In this document: piece by piece, positions 43,222 through 50,478 of the stretch
Numbering within the stretch: the stretch's first letter is position 1
Layout of the letters: each line of letters begins with the position of its first letter
Origin: Ascidiimonas meishanensis
GTDB lineage: Bacteria > Bacteroidota > Bacteroidia > Flavobacteriales > Flavobacteriaceae
Assembly (NCBI RefSeq): GCF_037782385.1
Contig: NZ_JBBEXD010000010.1
Coordinates: 62,001 to 126,000 of the forward strand
Reading direction: 5' to 3'
Length of the DNA stretch: 64,000 nucleotides
Notes under the pieces: model-generated
Database searches by the model: none
Seen by the model: the letters and a program-made list of their open reading frames with translations, nothing else
Told to the model about the DNA's origin: nothing
Made by a program: the position numbers and the translations under genes

Positions 43222-43590
43222 AAGTGCCATCTGAAGATAAGGAATCTTTTAGAATACTAGCATAATGAATAGCACTAAACCATCAACTTTTATCCAATTA
43301 CTAAAACTACCTCCCCCTTGCGGATTCCCGTAACTATTTTAACCTCCACTTTTTTATCTTGCCGCAAGAATAAGAACTATATGTGCTATTTTCTTACGAA
43401 TAAATACGTGTTTGCAACTAAGTTATAAGAAAAACCATTGGTTTTTGGTATGTTTGGTTACTAATTAGCCATATAAAGAGCCGTTTACAAGCGATTACAA
43501 ACGACTAAAAATGGATATACTCTTGAATTACAAAGAATTAGGCTAAAATAAATATATGGTAAATAAACGCAATTGCGTTTATTTACTAGT
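43222..43590 (+). promoter_or_regulatory. Cassette leader, copy 2
   Basis: Second copy of the leader at 42040-42400. It contains TTGCGGATTCCCGTAA (43318-43333, one base off the palindrome), TTATCTTG (43354-43361), AATAAATACG and TATGTTTG (43449-43456, exact -7 box). It ends with the perfect 28-bp palindrome at 43559-43586. The stretch 43167-43600 holds no other feature I recognise. Confidence 0.75.
43559..43586. repeat. Perfect 28-bp palindrome
   Basis: The arms GTAAATAAACGCAA and TTGCGTTTATTTAC join without a loop and are exact reverse complements. It ends leader copy 2 and is followed by TAGTTGGCATTAA. The apparent ATG at 43556 lies at its edge, so ORF starts there are doubtful. Copy 1 has the shorter, imperfect AACTCAATTGCGTT. 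Confidence 0.9.
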
Positions 43591-43600
43591 TGGCATTAAT

Positions 43601-44194
43601 TTGAGAAAAGCAATCTACATATCGGTTTTGACCCTTTTTATTTCTTGTAAAAACGAGAAAAAAGAAACAAATCCGTTGGTTATCGAATACCAAGAAAAGG
43701 GAATTGAATTTCAAATGCAGAATAAATCGGACAGCGCAATTGTTTACTTTAAGAAAGCTCTTGAAATTGACCCAACTGATATTCCGACTTATGAAAGTCT
43801 GGTTAAAACATATTGGTGGAATCAACAACCAGTATTGGCTATAGGAATTTTAGAATCTGTACCAACAGAAATGCAAAAAACTAACTCTATTTTGACTTTG
43901 AAAGGAATGACGCTAGAAAAAATGGACAAACTAAATCAGGCAATGGATTTATATAAAACAGCATTTGAACAAAGTCCAAAAATACGTTATGAGAACGAAG
44001 AAAATTTAATGGAATATATTGGTTATTTGACTTTACAAACTGTTGTTGGTGAAAAACAAAAAGCAATAGCGGAATTGGACAGACTTAAGTCAAAAAAATT
44101 GACCGATTCTGAAAAACAATACGTGAATTCGATTGAACCTTACATTCGGAATTATAAAGGTGGTGGATATAACGCAATATTTGGAAATGAATAA
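43601..44194 (+). CDS. TPR-containing lipoprotein
   Basis: A protein of about 197 aa from a TTG at 43601 (MRKAIYISVLTLFISCKNE), which gives a clean lipoprotein signal with Cys16 in the lipobox. The alternative ATG at 43556 adds 15 residues coded by the 28-bp palindrome and spoils the signal. TPR repeats follow: EYQEKGIEFQMQNKSDSAIV, YFKKALEIDPTDIPTYESLV and LKGMTLEKMDKLNQAMDLY. The predicted place is the outer face of the membrane. Function unknown. It stands behind leader copy 2 as the second ORF of the block, and a terminator follows at 44261. Confidence 0.75.
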   Translation: MRKAIYISVLTLFISCKNEKKETNPLVIEYQEKGIEFQMQNKSDSAIVYFKKALEIDPTDIPTYESLVKTYWWNQQPVLAIGILESVPTEMQKTNSILTLKGMTLEKMDKLNQAMDLYKTAFEQSPKIRYENEENLMEYIGYLTLQTVVGEKQKAIAELDRLKSKKLTDSEKQYVNSIEPYIRNYKGGGYNAIFGNE

Positions 44195-44260
44195 TGAAAT
44201 TCAAACTTAAGATGGTAGTCGTTGCACAAGCCAATAATTGATGATAAAGTTAATCATTTC

Positions 44261-44286
44261 AAGCCCTTCAGAAGGGCTTTTTTATT
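44261..44286 (+). terminator. Intrinsic terminator after the TPR lipoprotein gene
   Basis: AAGCCCTT (44261-44268) pairs with AAGGGCTT (44272-44279) around a CAG loop and is followed by a T-tract. It lies 67 bp past the stop codon. The gap 44195-44786 otherwise contains the direct repeat at 44389 and GTTGCACAA/TTGTGCAAC inverted 9-mers (44221-44229 and 44584-44592). Confidence 0.85.
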
Positions 44287-44388
44287 TTAGTTTATTGATT
44301 TAGATTGTCAAATTAACAGGTTTTAAATAGGCGGAAAAACAGTTTTGAAGCCATGATTTTATAATTTGCACAAAGTGGAGGTTTCTCG

Positions 44389-44427
44389 CCCCACTTTTTA
44401 CTTTATTTTGAGTGAATTTCAAGTATT
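44389..44427 (+). repeat. 39-bp direct repeat, left copy
   Basis: From CCCCACTTTTTACTTTATTT to AATTTCAAGTATT. The copy at 45388-45426 differs at two positions. The pair is 999 bp apart and encloses the ORF at 44787. Confidence 0.82.
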
Positions 44428-44786
44428 TTTTCAAGCTTGCCCTGAGCATTTTGTCGAAGGTTTATAAGCAATTTCAGACAGCTGCATACATTTATTAGCC
44501 TGCCTAATTCCAATGGTTACTTCGATAAACCATTAGATTAGTAGTTATTAAAATTAATATGATTTCCTATCTTTAAGCAATAGTTGTGCAACAGGCACAC
44601 CGCATAAAATTAATTGTTAGTTCTAGCCTTTTTACCAAAGTATTCGAGGATTTTCTATTCGGTTTTATTTGCTAAATTAAATGCTTATAATATGCAACTA
44701 ATCTTACACAAAAACGTTGTAAAAAATTATAATCCCTAAAATTATTTTCTTACTTTTAATTAGTTATTAACTATTAAAATTTTAAA

Positions 44787-45179
44787 ATGAAAAATCGAAA
44801 AAAAGTACTGTTAACAATTCCTCTATTATTAACATTTTTAATTTATAGCTTTACGAAATCTGATTTTACTCCTCCTGTTCCTGAATCTTCTATTTCTATT
44901 GAACAGGCAAAACTTAATCGCTCCAATTTTATTAAAAATAGCAATAAAGAAGTTACAGACGTGACTTTTAGTTATGAACAAGTGAAAAAATTTGTAGAAC
45001 TTATTGAATATAAAAAATCTAAAGGTGAAGACATTGAAAAAATCAGAGTATACATGTCTCAATATGAAAATGGAACGAATACTGCTTTTATAGCTCCAAT
45101 AAAAAAAGATAATACTCCTAATTACAATATTGAGGTTATAAATAAGGGGAATGTAGACATTCCTCCTTTAAAATACTAA
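44787..45179 (+). CDS. Small membrane-anchored or exported protein, unknown function
   Basis: A 130-aa protein. MKNRKKVLLTIPLLLTFLIY forms an N-terminal signal or anchor (residues 6-22), followed by SFTKSDFTPPVPES. The rest is hydrophilic and shows no known domain; FSYEQVKKFVELIEYKKSKG is a helical, charged segment. Export to the periplasm or surface is the only inference. It is the third same-strand ORF in the block, enclosed by 39-bp direct repeats at 44389 and 45388, and ends 23 bp before a hairpin terminator. Confidence 0.65.
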   Translation: MKNRKKVLLTIPLLLTFLIYSFTKSDFTPPVPESSISIEQAKLNRSNFIKNSNKEVTDVTFSYEQVKKFVELIEYKKSKGEDIEKIRVYMSQYENGTNTAFIAPIKKDNTPNYNIEVINKGNVDIPPLKY

Positions 45180-45202
45180 ATTAGTATAGTAATCTTGCTT
45201 GG

Positions 45203-45233
45203 GCACAAATTTATTTATAGTTTGTGCTTTTTT
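45203..45233 (+). terminator. Intrinsic terminator after the ORF at 44787
   Basis: GCACAAA (45203-45209) pairs with TTTGTGC (45221-45227) over an 11-nt loop, then six T residues. Confidence 0.8.
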
Positions 45234-45387
45234 ATACTCGCCGATAATTAAAGAAATAATGTAATCAGACTAACTTATTTCCTACACAAAATTAAAAACC
45301 TGTTGCCAAAACCAGTAAGTGCAGCACAAACCACAAATTTGTATAAAATAGGCCTATTTAGACAATAAAATAAAAACCGTAGGCTTA

Positions 45388-45426
45388 CCCCACTTTTCAC
45401 TTTATTTTGAGTGAATTTTAAGTATT
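45388..45426 (+). repeat. 39-bp direct repeat, right copy
   Basis: Copy of 44389-44427 with two differences (TTTTCAC and TTTTAAG). Confidence 0.82.
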
Positions 45427-45444
45427 CCTTTAAAAACCTAGCCC

Positions 45445-45640
45445 AAGCCCGACGCTGAGGCCCTCGAAGTGCCGTCTTATGATGAGAAATCTGCCAAAGG
45501 TACTATGTGGTTGCTTTTTATAAGAACTATGAATGACAAGGGTTTTACTAGATAGTAAAGTGCCCTATTTTTATTTCGTTTGCTTTTGCCTTTCATTTCT
45601 TTTGCTTGTCCAACCCTCGCACTTCGAGTGCCTCAGTGCC
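45445..45640 (+). repeat. Diverged repeat-array unit, direct orientation
   Basis: Similar to the unit body of the array at 40.7-41.7 kb, including GATAGTAAAGTGCCC, TTCATTTCTTTTGC and ACTTCGAGTGCCTCAGTGCC. It directly precedes the inverted arm at 45650. The rest of the stretch 45180-46094 is non-coding; the ORF that runs 45606-45854 lies wholly in repeats. Confidence 0.75.
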
Positions 45641-45649
45641 CGGCGCAAG

Positions 45650-45790
45650 GATCAATTGGCATGGTAGTAAACGTCTGGCAGATTTCTCCGTCGCTACGCT
45701 CCATCGAAATGACTACACTCTAAAAGCTCCGCGTAGTGAAAATTCTTATGGACTCTTCATTTCGTACCCAAATCCTGCACCGGGCACTGA
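45650..45790 (-). repeat. Inverted array copy, right arm of the block
   Basis: 45650-45713 is the reverse complement of 41950-42013 with about six mismatches. The similarity continues to about 45790 against the short module (compare 41495-41556), so inverted homology spans about 130 bp. Confidence 0.82.
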
Positions 45791-46059
45791 GGTTCCCGTA
45801 GTACCACCAGCGCAGAAAAACAACCACAAAAAACCCAACCATTCCCTCCTGTAATCCACAGGAACGTTTCGTGTAAAGTTTACTCCATGATTAAAGACTC
45901 AATAAACTCATAATTAGTATTTTATAAAATCGATTATAATCTACAACTCCATACTAAACCCTTAAAAACTGTATAAACCGCCTTTTCTAAGTTGAAATTT
46001 TAAATAGCGAAAGAAATAGCGGTTAAAGAAACACGATTTATCAAATTCCGCAAAATCAC

Positions 46060-46067
46060 TAGCTTTG
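46060..46067 (+). promoter_or_regulatory. -7 promoter box of the DinB/methyltransferase pair
   Basis: TAGCTTTG matches TAnnTTTG, 27 nt before the ATG at 46095. No convincing -33 element. Confidence 0.5.
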
Positions 46068-46094
46068 TAACAACACTAATCCGCATTACGGCTT

Positions 46095-46571
46095 ATGAAT
46101 ACTACTGAACAACTCGCCAAACATATTAAAGACGTACATTTTGGGGGTAATTGGACCGCTTCTAACTTAAAAGAGCAATTAGAAAATGTGAACTTGCAAC
46201 AAGCTACCACTAAGATAGGAGATCTCAATACTATTGCGGTCTTGGTATTTCATATCAATTACTATGCAAATGCGATTACCGGGGTGCTCAAAGGAAAACC
46301 CTTAGAAGCCAAAGATAAATACAGTTTTGATCTGCCGCCGCTTCATACAGAAGAAGAATGGCAAGCTCTTGTAGCGAAGGTTTTACAGCAAGGGTTGGAA
46401 TTAAGCGAGCTCGTAGCAAAACTACCCGATAGCATTCTCGCAGCAGATTTTACCGATGCTAAATACGGAAACTACCACCGTAATTTTTTAGGTTTTATAG
46501 AACATACCCATTACCATTTAGGGCAGATCTCTTTACTAAAAAAATTAGCACAAACTAAAACCTCATCATGA
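46095..46571 (+). CDS. DinB-superfamily protein
   Basis: A 158-aa four-helix protein. VLVFHINYYANAI (about residue 52) and IEHTHYHLGQISLLKK (about residue 137) carry the His triad of DinB-like proteins. GGNWTASNLKEQLENV opens the protein. Function unknown; members bind a divalent metal and may catalyse thiol-dependent reactions. It overlaps the methyltransferase gene by 4 nt (ATGA). It is the first gene on the far side of the repeat block. Confidence 0.8.
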   Translation: MNTTEQLAKHIKDVHFGGNWTASNLKEQLENVNLQQATTKIGDLNTIAVLVFHINYYANAITGVLKGKPLEAKDKYSFDLPPLHTEEEWQALVAKVLQQGLELSELVAKLPDSILAADFTDAKYGNYHRNFLGFIEHTHYHLGQISLLKKLAQTKTSS

Positions 46572-47278
46572 GTAAAGAAAAGATTTTAGCGGCCTATGAA
46601 ACCATGGCAGTAAGCTATAACAATCTTATAGACCAAAAACCACATAATGCGTATTATGACAGACCTACTACTTTGAAATTGCTAGGTGATGTAAAGGGTA
46701 AAAAAATCTTAGATGCCGCCTGTGGCCCGGGAAAATATGCAGAAATCTTGCTTGCCAAAGGAGCTACCGTTACTGGTTTTGATCTGAGCCCGAGCATGAT
46801 TGCCTTGGCAAAAGAAAGAAATAAAAACCAAGCTAATTTCTTTGTGCATGACCTCTCAGCTCCATTTACTAGATGTGAGGATGCGGCTTTTGATGTGGTG
46901 CTATGCGCCTTGGCGCTGCATTATGTAGCAGATTGGAATCCCGTGATCAAGGAGTTTCAAAGAGTTTTAAAACCCGGCGGGAGTTTGGTGATCTCTATAG
47001 AACATCCATTTTTTGAATACAACTACTTTAAATCTAAGAAGTATTTTGAAGTAGAGGCTGTGAGCACCACCTGGAGGGGATTTGGCAAGGCAATTAAAAT
47101 GCATAGCTATAGAAGACCGCTAGAGAAATGTATTAGACCCCTTACTGAGAATGGCTTTTATTTGGACGAACTTATAGAACCCAAACCCGTAGAAGAATTT
47201 AAACAGCTAGACCCCATACATTACAAAGAGTTAAACAAATTTCCTGCCTTTATGCATGTACGTGGCATAAAAAAATAA
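46568..47278 (+). CDS. Class I SAM-dependent methyltransferase
   Basis: A 236-aa enzyme with the motif I glycine-rich loop ILDAACGPGKYAEILLAKG (about residues 47-65), FDLSPSMIALAKE, and VVLCALALHYVADWNP followed by FQRVLKPGGSLVISIEHPF, the usual order of class I methyltransferases. The N-terminal stretch YETMAVSYNNLIDQKPHNAY is typical of UbiE-like members. The methyl acceptor is not identifiable. Its start overlaps the DinB-like stop by 4 nt, so the two are coupled. Confidence 0.92.
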   Translation: MSKEKILAAYETMAVSYNNLIDQKPHNAYYDRPTTLKLLGDVKGKKILDAACGPGKYAEILLAKGATVTGFDLSPSMIALAKERNKNQANFFVHDLSAPFTRCEDAAFDVVLCALALHYVADWNPVIKEFQRVLKPGGSLVISIEHPFFEYNYFKSKKYFEVEAVSTTWRGFGKAIKMHSYRRPLEKCIRPLTENGFYLDELIEPKPVEEFKQLDPIHYKELNKFPAFMHVRGIKK

Positions 47279-47281
47279 TCT

Positions 47282-47370
47282 TTATTCTAACCTGAGTTCA
47301 ATGTAAAAAGGACTGTTTTTTCTATGGATTTTTTCTTTTCCGCAGTGTAGCAGGGATTTTCCGTTAAAAA
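47282..47370 (+). repeat. 89-bp direct repeat, copy 1
   Basis: From TTATTCTAACCTGAGTTCAA to TCCGTTAAAAAT. Copy 2 at 47583-47671 differs at two positions; the period is 301 bp. Gap 47279-47859 has no gene. Confidence 0.85.
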
Positions 47371-47582
47371 TTTTTGAAGCCTTGGAGAAAATTTAGGAAA
47401 ATGAATGCGGTTTTAGCCTTTTCGGCTAAAAACACCTCTGGAAAAGCGCACTTTCTTTTGTTTCGTTTTCTTTGTGCGAACAAAGAAAATGAAAGTAATA
47501 GTCTAAAAATAAGATTGTTATATTAAAATAGTCTAAAAATTTTGAGATTATATTTTATGGAGGTTATATCATAGAAATCACG

Positions 47583-47671
47583 TTATTCTAACCTGAGTTC
47601 CATGTAAAAAGGACTGTTTTTTCTATGGATTTTTTCTTTTCCGCAGTATAGCAGGGATTTTCCGTTAAAAA
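47583..47671 (+). repeat. 89-bp direct repeat, copy 2
   Basis: Second copy of 47282-47370. Just after it CCTGAGCATTTTGTCGAAGG (47724-47743) also occurs at 44443-44462, another short dispersed repeat. Confidence 0.85.
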
Positions 47672-47801
47672 TACCTCTTAAAAAACTCCCGATACTTCGG
47701 AATTCTTTTGTTTGGTTTCTGAAACCTGAGCATTTTGTCGAAGGATGGGCGCGCAAAGAAAATGAAAATAAGAATCTTAGAATAAGCTTGTTAACTCGAA
47801 A

Positions 47802-47831
47802 TTGTGTAAAGGATTTAAAATGTTATTTTTG
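47802..47831 (+). promoter_or_regulatory. Full promoter of the NTF2-like protein gene
   Basis: TTG (47802-47804), a 19-nt spacer and TATTTTTG (47824-47831) match the -33/-7 consensus. The start codon follows 28 nt later. Confidence 0.75.
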
Positions 47832-47859
47832 AAGTGATATAGAAATCACTTTATTTAAT

Positions 47860-48399
47860 ATGCAAAATCCTTCACTCCATTTTAAGTATCACCTTTTAGC
47901 AGTCTTTCTTTTTATGCTCAACAGCCTTTTAGCACAAGAAAAAATGCCTACGGATTCAACAGCGACTAAAACTATAGATGGTACCGTAAAAGAAGTACTC
48001 CACATTATTTCGGGCGAAAAGGGAAAAGTAAGAGATTGGGTGGCGTTTAGAAATTTATTTCTTCCTTCGGTTAGATTTACCATTCTAAATCAATTTGATA
48101 AAATGCCCGATGCTGTAGAGACGGTAACCCTAGATGAGTTTATTGAATTGATGAACGACACCTATTACGGAGAAGGATTTATTGAATATGAAATAGGTAA
48201 AGTAGTAGATGAATACAACGGCATTGCGCAGGTGTTTCAAAGTTTTTATGCCAAAGATTCAGAAGATAGCGAAGGCAGAGGTATCACCAGTTACCAATTG
48301 GTATATTTTAACAACAGATGGTGGATTGCCAATTTGGTATGGTCTATAGAAACGGAAGACCACCCTATTCCTCCTAAATATTTAAATAATCAAAATTAG
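47860..48399 (+). CDS. Exported NTF2-like (SnoaL-type) protein
   Basis: A 179-aa protein with a signal peptide (about residues 1-25, MLNSLLAQ end). The rest looks like a cone-shaped NTF2-like fold: TVKEVLHIISGEKGKVRDWV, FRNLFLPSVRFTILNQFD, VTLDEFIELMNDTYYGEGFI and YQLVYFNNRWWIANLVW. Such proteins bind small ligands or serve as periplasmic enzymes; this one has no known substrate. Its stop codon overlaps the last codon of the convergent gene at 48396 by 4 nt. Confidence 0.75.
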   Translation: MQNPSLHFKYHLLAVFLFMLNSLLAQEKMPTDSTATKTIDGTVKEVLHIISGEKGKVRDWVAFRNLFLPSVRFTILNQFDKMPDAVETVTLDEFIELMNDTYYGEGFIEYEIGKVVDEYNGIAQVFQSFYAKDSEDSEGRGITSYQLVYFNNRWWIANLVWSIETEDHPIPPKYLNNQN

Positions 48400-49448
48400 C
48401 CTTGCAATAATCTTTTCATACTTACATCTTCATAATTCCGCTTTACATAATCAAGAGCAGTCCTTACAATTTGCCCCATATTTTTAGAGCGTTTAAACTT
48501 TACGTCCAGGGTATAGTTATACAAATCTTTGCGTAACTCTAGTATCTTATTTTTAGAAGAAATCTCGTCTTTGATCATTACCTTTAATAATACCTTAATG
48601 CGCTTATTAGCGGTTAAGATTCGTTTGGCGATAAGAGAGCGTTCTTCTTTTTGATATTGCGCGATAGATTCTGTTTTTAATCTACTTTCTACCATACTTA
48701 CCATATCATAATTCTCTTTAAAAAATTGGGGGCGGTATAATTTAAAATTCCCCTCATAACATTGCTGATCAAAATCGATGGCACGTATTTTAAAGACCAC
48801 ATGATCAAAATCATGCACGGGAATCACTACATAGTTATACGATCGCATATCACCTAACAAACGAATCATACAGCGTTCATTAAACTTTACAAACTCTTTT
48901 GAAATTTGCGATTTCTGTGCATTAGTAAAAGACGGAAGCATTTCTTTTATAAAAACATCCCCAGGTATTCCGGCAATATGTGCTTCTATTAGGGTCTCTT
49001 TGTATACCAGAAAATTAATTCGGTCTGGTGATAATAAATGCTCTAGTTCTAAACCGTAAATTCTGGAAGCATCTGCTTTTTTAACGTAGAAGTAAGTGTA
49101 ATTATCATTTAAAATATTACGTACTTTAATCCGAAAGGGTTTAGAATTTCCAAAGGTGCAATAGTCTACGGCATCTATATTTAAAAACGGAATGGTTTCT
49201 TCATTACCATCGGAATGCAGGATTGTATACACTTTTTTCAGGCTAAGATCAATTTCTTCCCGGTCAAAATCAGAATAAAAAACCCGCACCCAGAGGGTAT
49301 CTTCATCATTTTCATCATACACCACTACAGAACCGGCAAAACGTAGTAAGTCTTCATAAAAAACCGGAATCCTGATGGTGCGATTGTACTTCTCAAGATA
49401 TTCACCCAATTCTTTACAAACAGGAAAAGAGGGTTTTTTCTTAGACAT
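48396..49448 (-). CDS. Protein of unknown function (about 350 aa)
   Basis: A 350-aa cytosolic protein from ATG 49448 (MSKKKPSFPV); five codons earlier another Met exists. It shows no known domain. The N-terminal half looks beta-rich (VVVYDENDEDTLWVRVFYSD, TYFYVKKADASRIYG) and the C-terminal half is helical and basic (LIAKRILTANKRIKVLLKVM, DVKFKRSKNMGQIVRTALDY). It is convergent with the NTF2-like gene and divergent from the ABC exporter gene, with an AT-rich 102 bp between the latter two. It is probably a lineage-specific flavobacterial protein. Confidence 0.65.
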   Translation of the reverse strand: MSKKKPSFPVCKELGEYLEKYNRTIRIPVFYEDLLRFAGSVVVYDENDEDTLWVRVFYSDFDREEIDLSLKKVYTILHSDGNEETIPFLNIDAVDYCTFGNSKPFRIKVRNILNDNYTYFYVKKADASRIYGLELEHLLSPDRINFLVYKETLIEAHIAGIPGDVFIKEMLPSFTNAQKSQISKEFVKFNERCMIRLLGDMRSYNYVVIPVHDFDHVVFKIRAIDFDQQCYEGNFKLYRPQFFKENYDMVSMVESRLKTESIAQYQKEERSLIAKRILTANKRIKVLLKVMIKDEISSKNKILELRKDLYNYTLDVKFKRSKNMGQIVRTALDYVKRNYEDVSMKRLLQG

Positions 49449-49502
49449 TAACTTTTCTTGCATCCTTAATTTTTTTCAAATGTAATATTAAATGTAACAA
49501 AT

Positions 49503-49510
49503 TATCTTTG
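49503..49510 (+). promoter_or_regulatory. -7 promoter box of the ABC exporter
   Basis: TATCTTTG matches TAnnTTTG. It lies over the upstream TTG that starts the longest frame, so that start would lie inside the promoter. Confidence 0.6.
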
Positions 49511-49549
49511 TTATCGTCAAGTAAGTATAATCAATCAAAAAAATCAATT

Positions 49550-50452
49550 TTGGAAAACATCCTTACCATCGAGAATCTCTCAAAAAAATATGGCTATGTT
49601 CAAGCGGTAAAAGACCTTTCATTTCAAATTGAAAAAGGAAATGTATATGGTATTTTAGGCCCCAACGGAAGCGGAAAATCTACCACCCTGGGCATGGTGC
49701 TCAACGTGGTAAACCCTACTAATGGTACATTTCAATGGTTTGATGGAAACATCTCAACTCATAATGCGCTTAAAAAAGTAGGTGCCATTATAGAGCGCCC
49801 CAACTTCTACCCGTATATGACCGCCGAAAAAAACTTACGGCTGGTTTGCCAAATAAAAGATGTCCCTTTTGATAAGATACATGAAAAACTGGAATTAGTA
49901 GGCTTACTGGACAGAAAAAACAGCAAATTCAGAACTTTTTCTTTGGGAATGAAACAACGCCTTGCCATTGCATCTGCATTGCTCAATGACCCTGAGATTC
50001 TTATTTTGGATGAACCTACGAACGGCCTGGACCCTCAAGGGATTCATCAAATAAGAGAAATTATTAAAAAAATTGCGTCTAGCGGTACTACTATTCTGCT
50101 GGCTTCGCATTTGCTAGATGAAGTAGAAAAAGTATGCAGCCATGTAGTGATTCTTAGAAAAGGACAAAAACTATATTCAGGCAGGGTAGATGAAATGATT
50201 GCCAGCCATGGCTTTTTTGAAATTAAAAGTGAACAGCAAGAGGCCATGCTAAAATTCTTAGAAGCACATGCGTCCATTGCCAAAATAAAACAAGAAGGAG
50301 ATTTAGTTGTTGCATTTCTTAAAGAGCCTCTGGAAGCAGCGGCTTTTAACAAAGAAATGTTTGAAAAAGGAGTGATCTTATCTCATTTAGTCAAGAGAAA
50401 AGAAAGCCTTGAAGAGCAATTCCTTACCCTTACCAACAACCAAAGCAACTAA
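49550..50452 (+). CDS. ABC transporter ATP-binding protein
   Basis: A protein of about 300 aa. I place the start at TTG 49550 (MENILTIENLSKKYG), because the earlier TTG at 49508 overlaps the promoter box. Walker A is LGPNGSGKST, the signature is FSLGMKQRLAI, and Walker B LILDEPTNGLDP is followed by ASHLLDEVEKV. It resembles drug- or antibiotic-exporting ATPases (CcmA type). The permease gene follows after 26 bp. The substrate is unknown; bacitracin- or lipid-type export is possible for such two-gene exporters but not shown. Confidence 0.92.
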   Translation: MENILTIENLSKKYGYVQAVKDLSFQIEKGNVYGILGPNGSGKSTTLGMVLNVVNPTNGTFQWFDGNISTHNALKKVGAIIERPNFYPYMTAEKNLRLVCQIKDVPFDKIHEKLELVGLLDRKNSKFRTFSLGMKQRLAIASALLNDPEILILDEPTNGLDPQGIHQIREIIKKIASSGTTILLASHLLDEVEKVCSHVVILRKGQKLYSGRVDEMIASHGFFEIKSEQQEAMLKFLEAHASIAKIKQEGDLVVAFLKEPLEAAAFNKEMFEKGVILSHLVKRKESLEEQFLTLTNNQSN

Positions 50453-50478
50453 TTCACTCACTTCAATCCAAAAACACA

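Noticed and set aside
43556..44194. ATG start of the TPR lipoprotein at 43556
   Set aside because: The first 15 codons are made of the 28-bp palindrome and precede an otherwise complete lipoprotein signal beginning at TTG 43601. Not ruled out experimentally.
42040..45640. Classical integron cassette array
   Set aside because: No integrase gene and no sequence with the standard attC core pair (RYYYAAC/GTTRRRY) in correct arrangement could be shown; only a loose resemblance remains.
45606..45854. ORF of 82 codons in the right repeat region
   Set aside because: It runs wholly through repeat units and the inverted arm, so its sequence is dictated by non-coding repeats.
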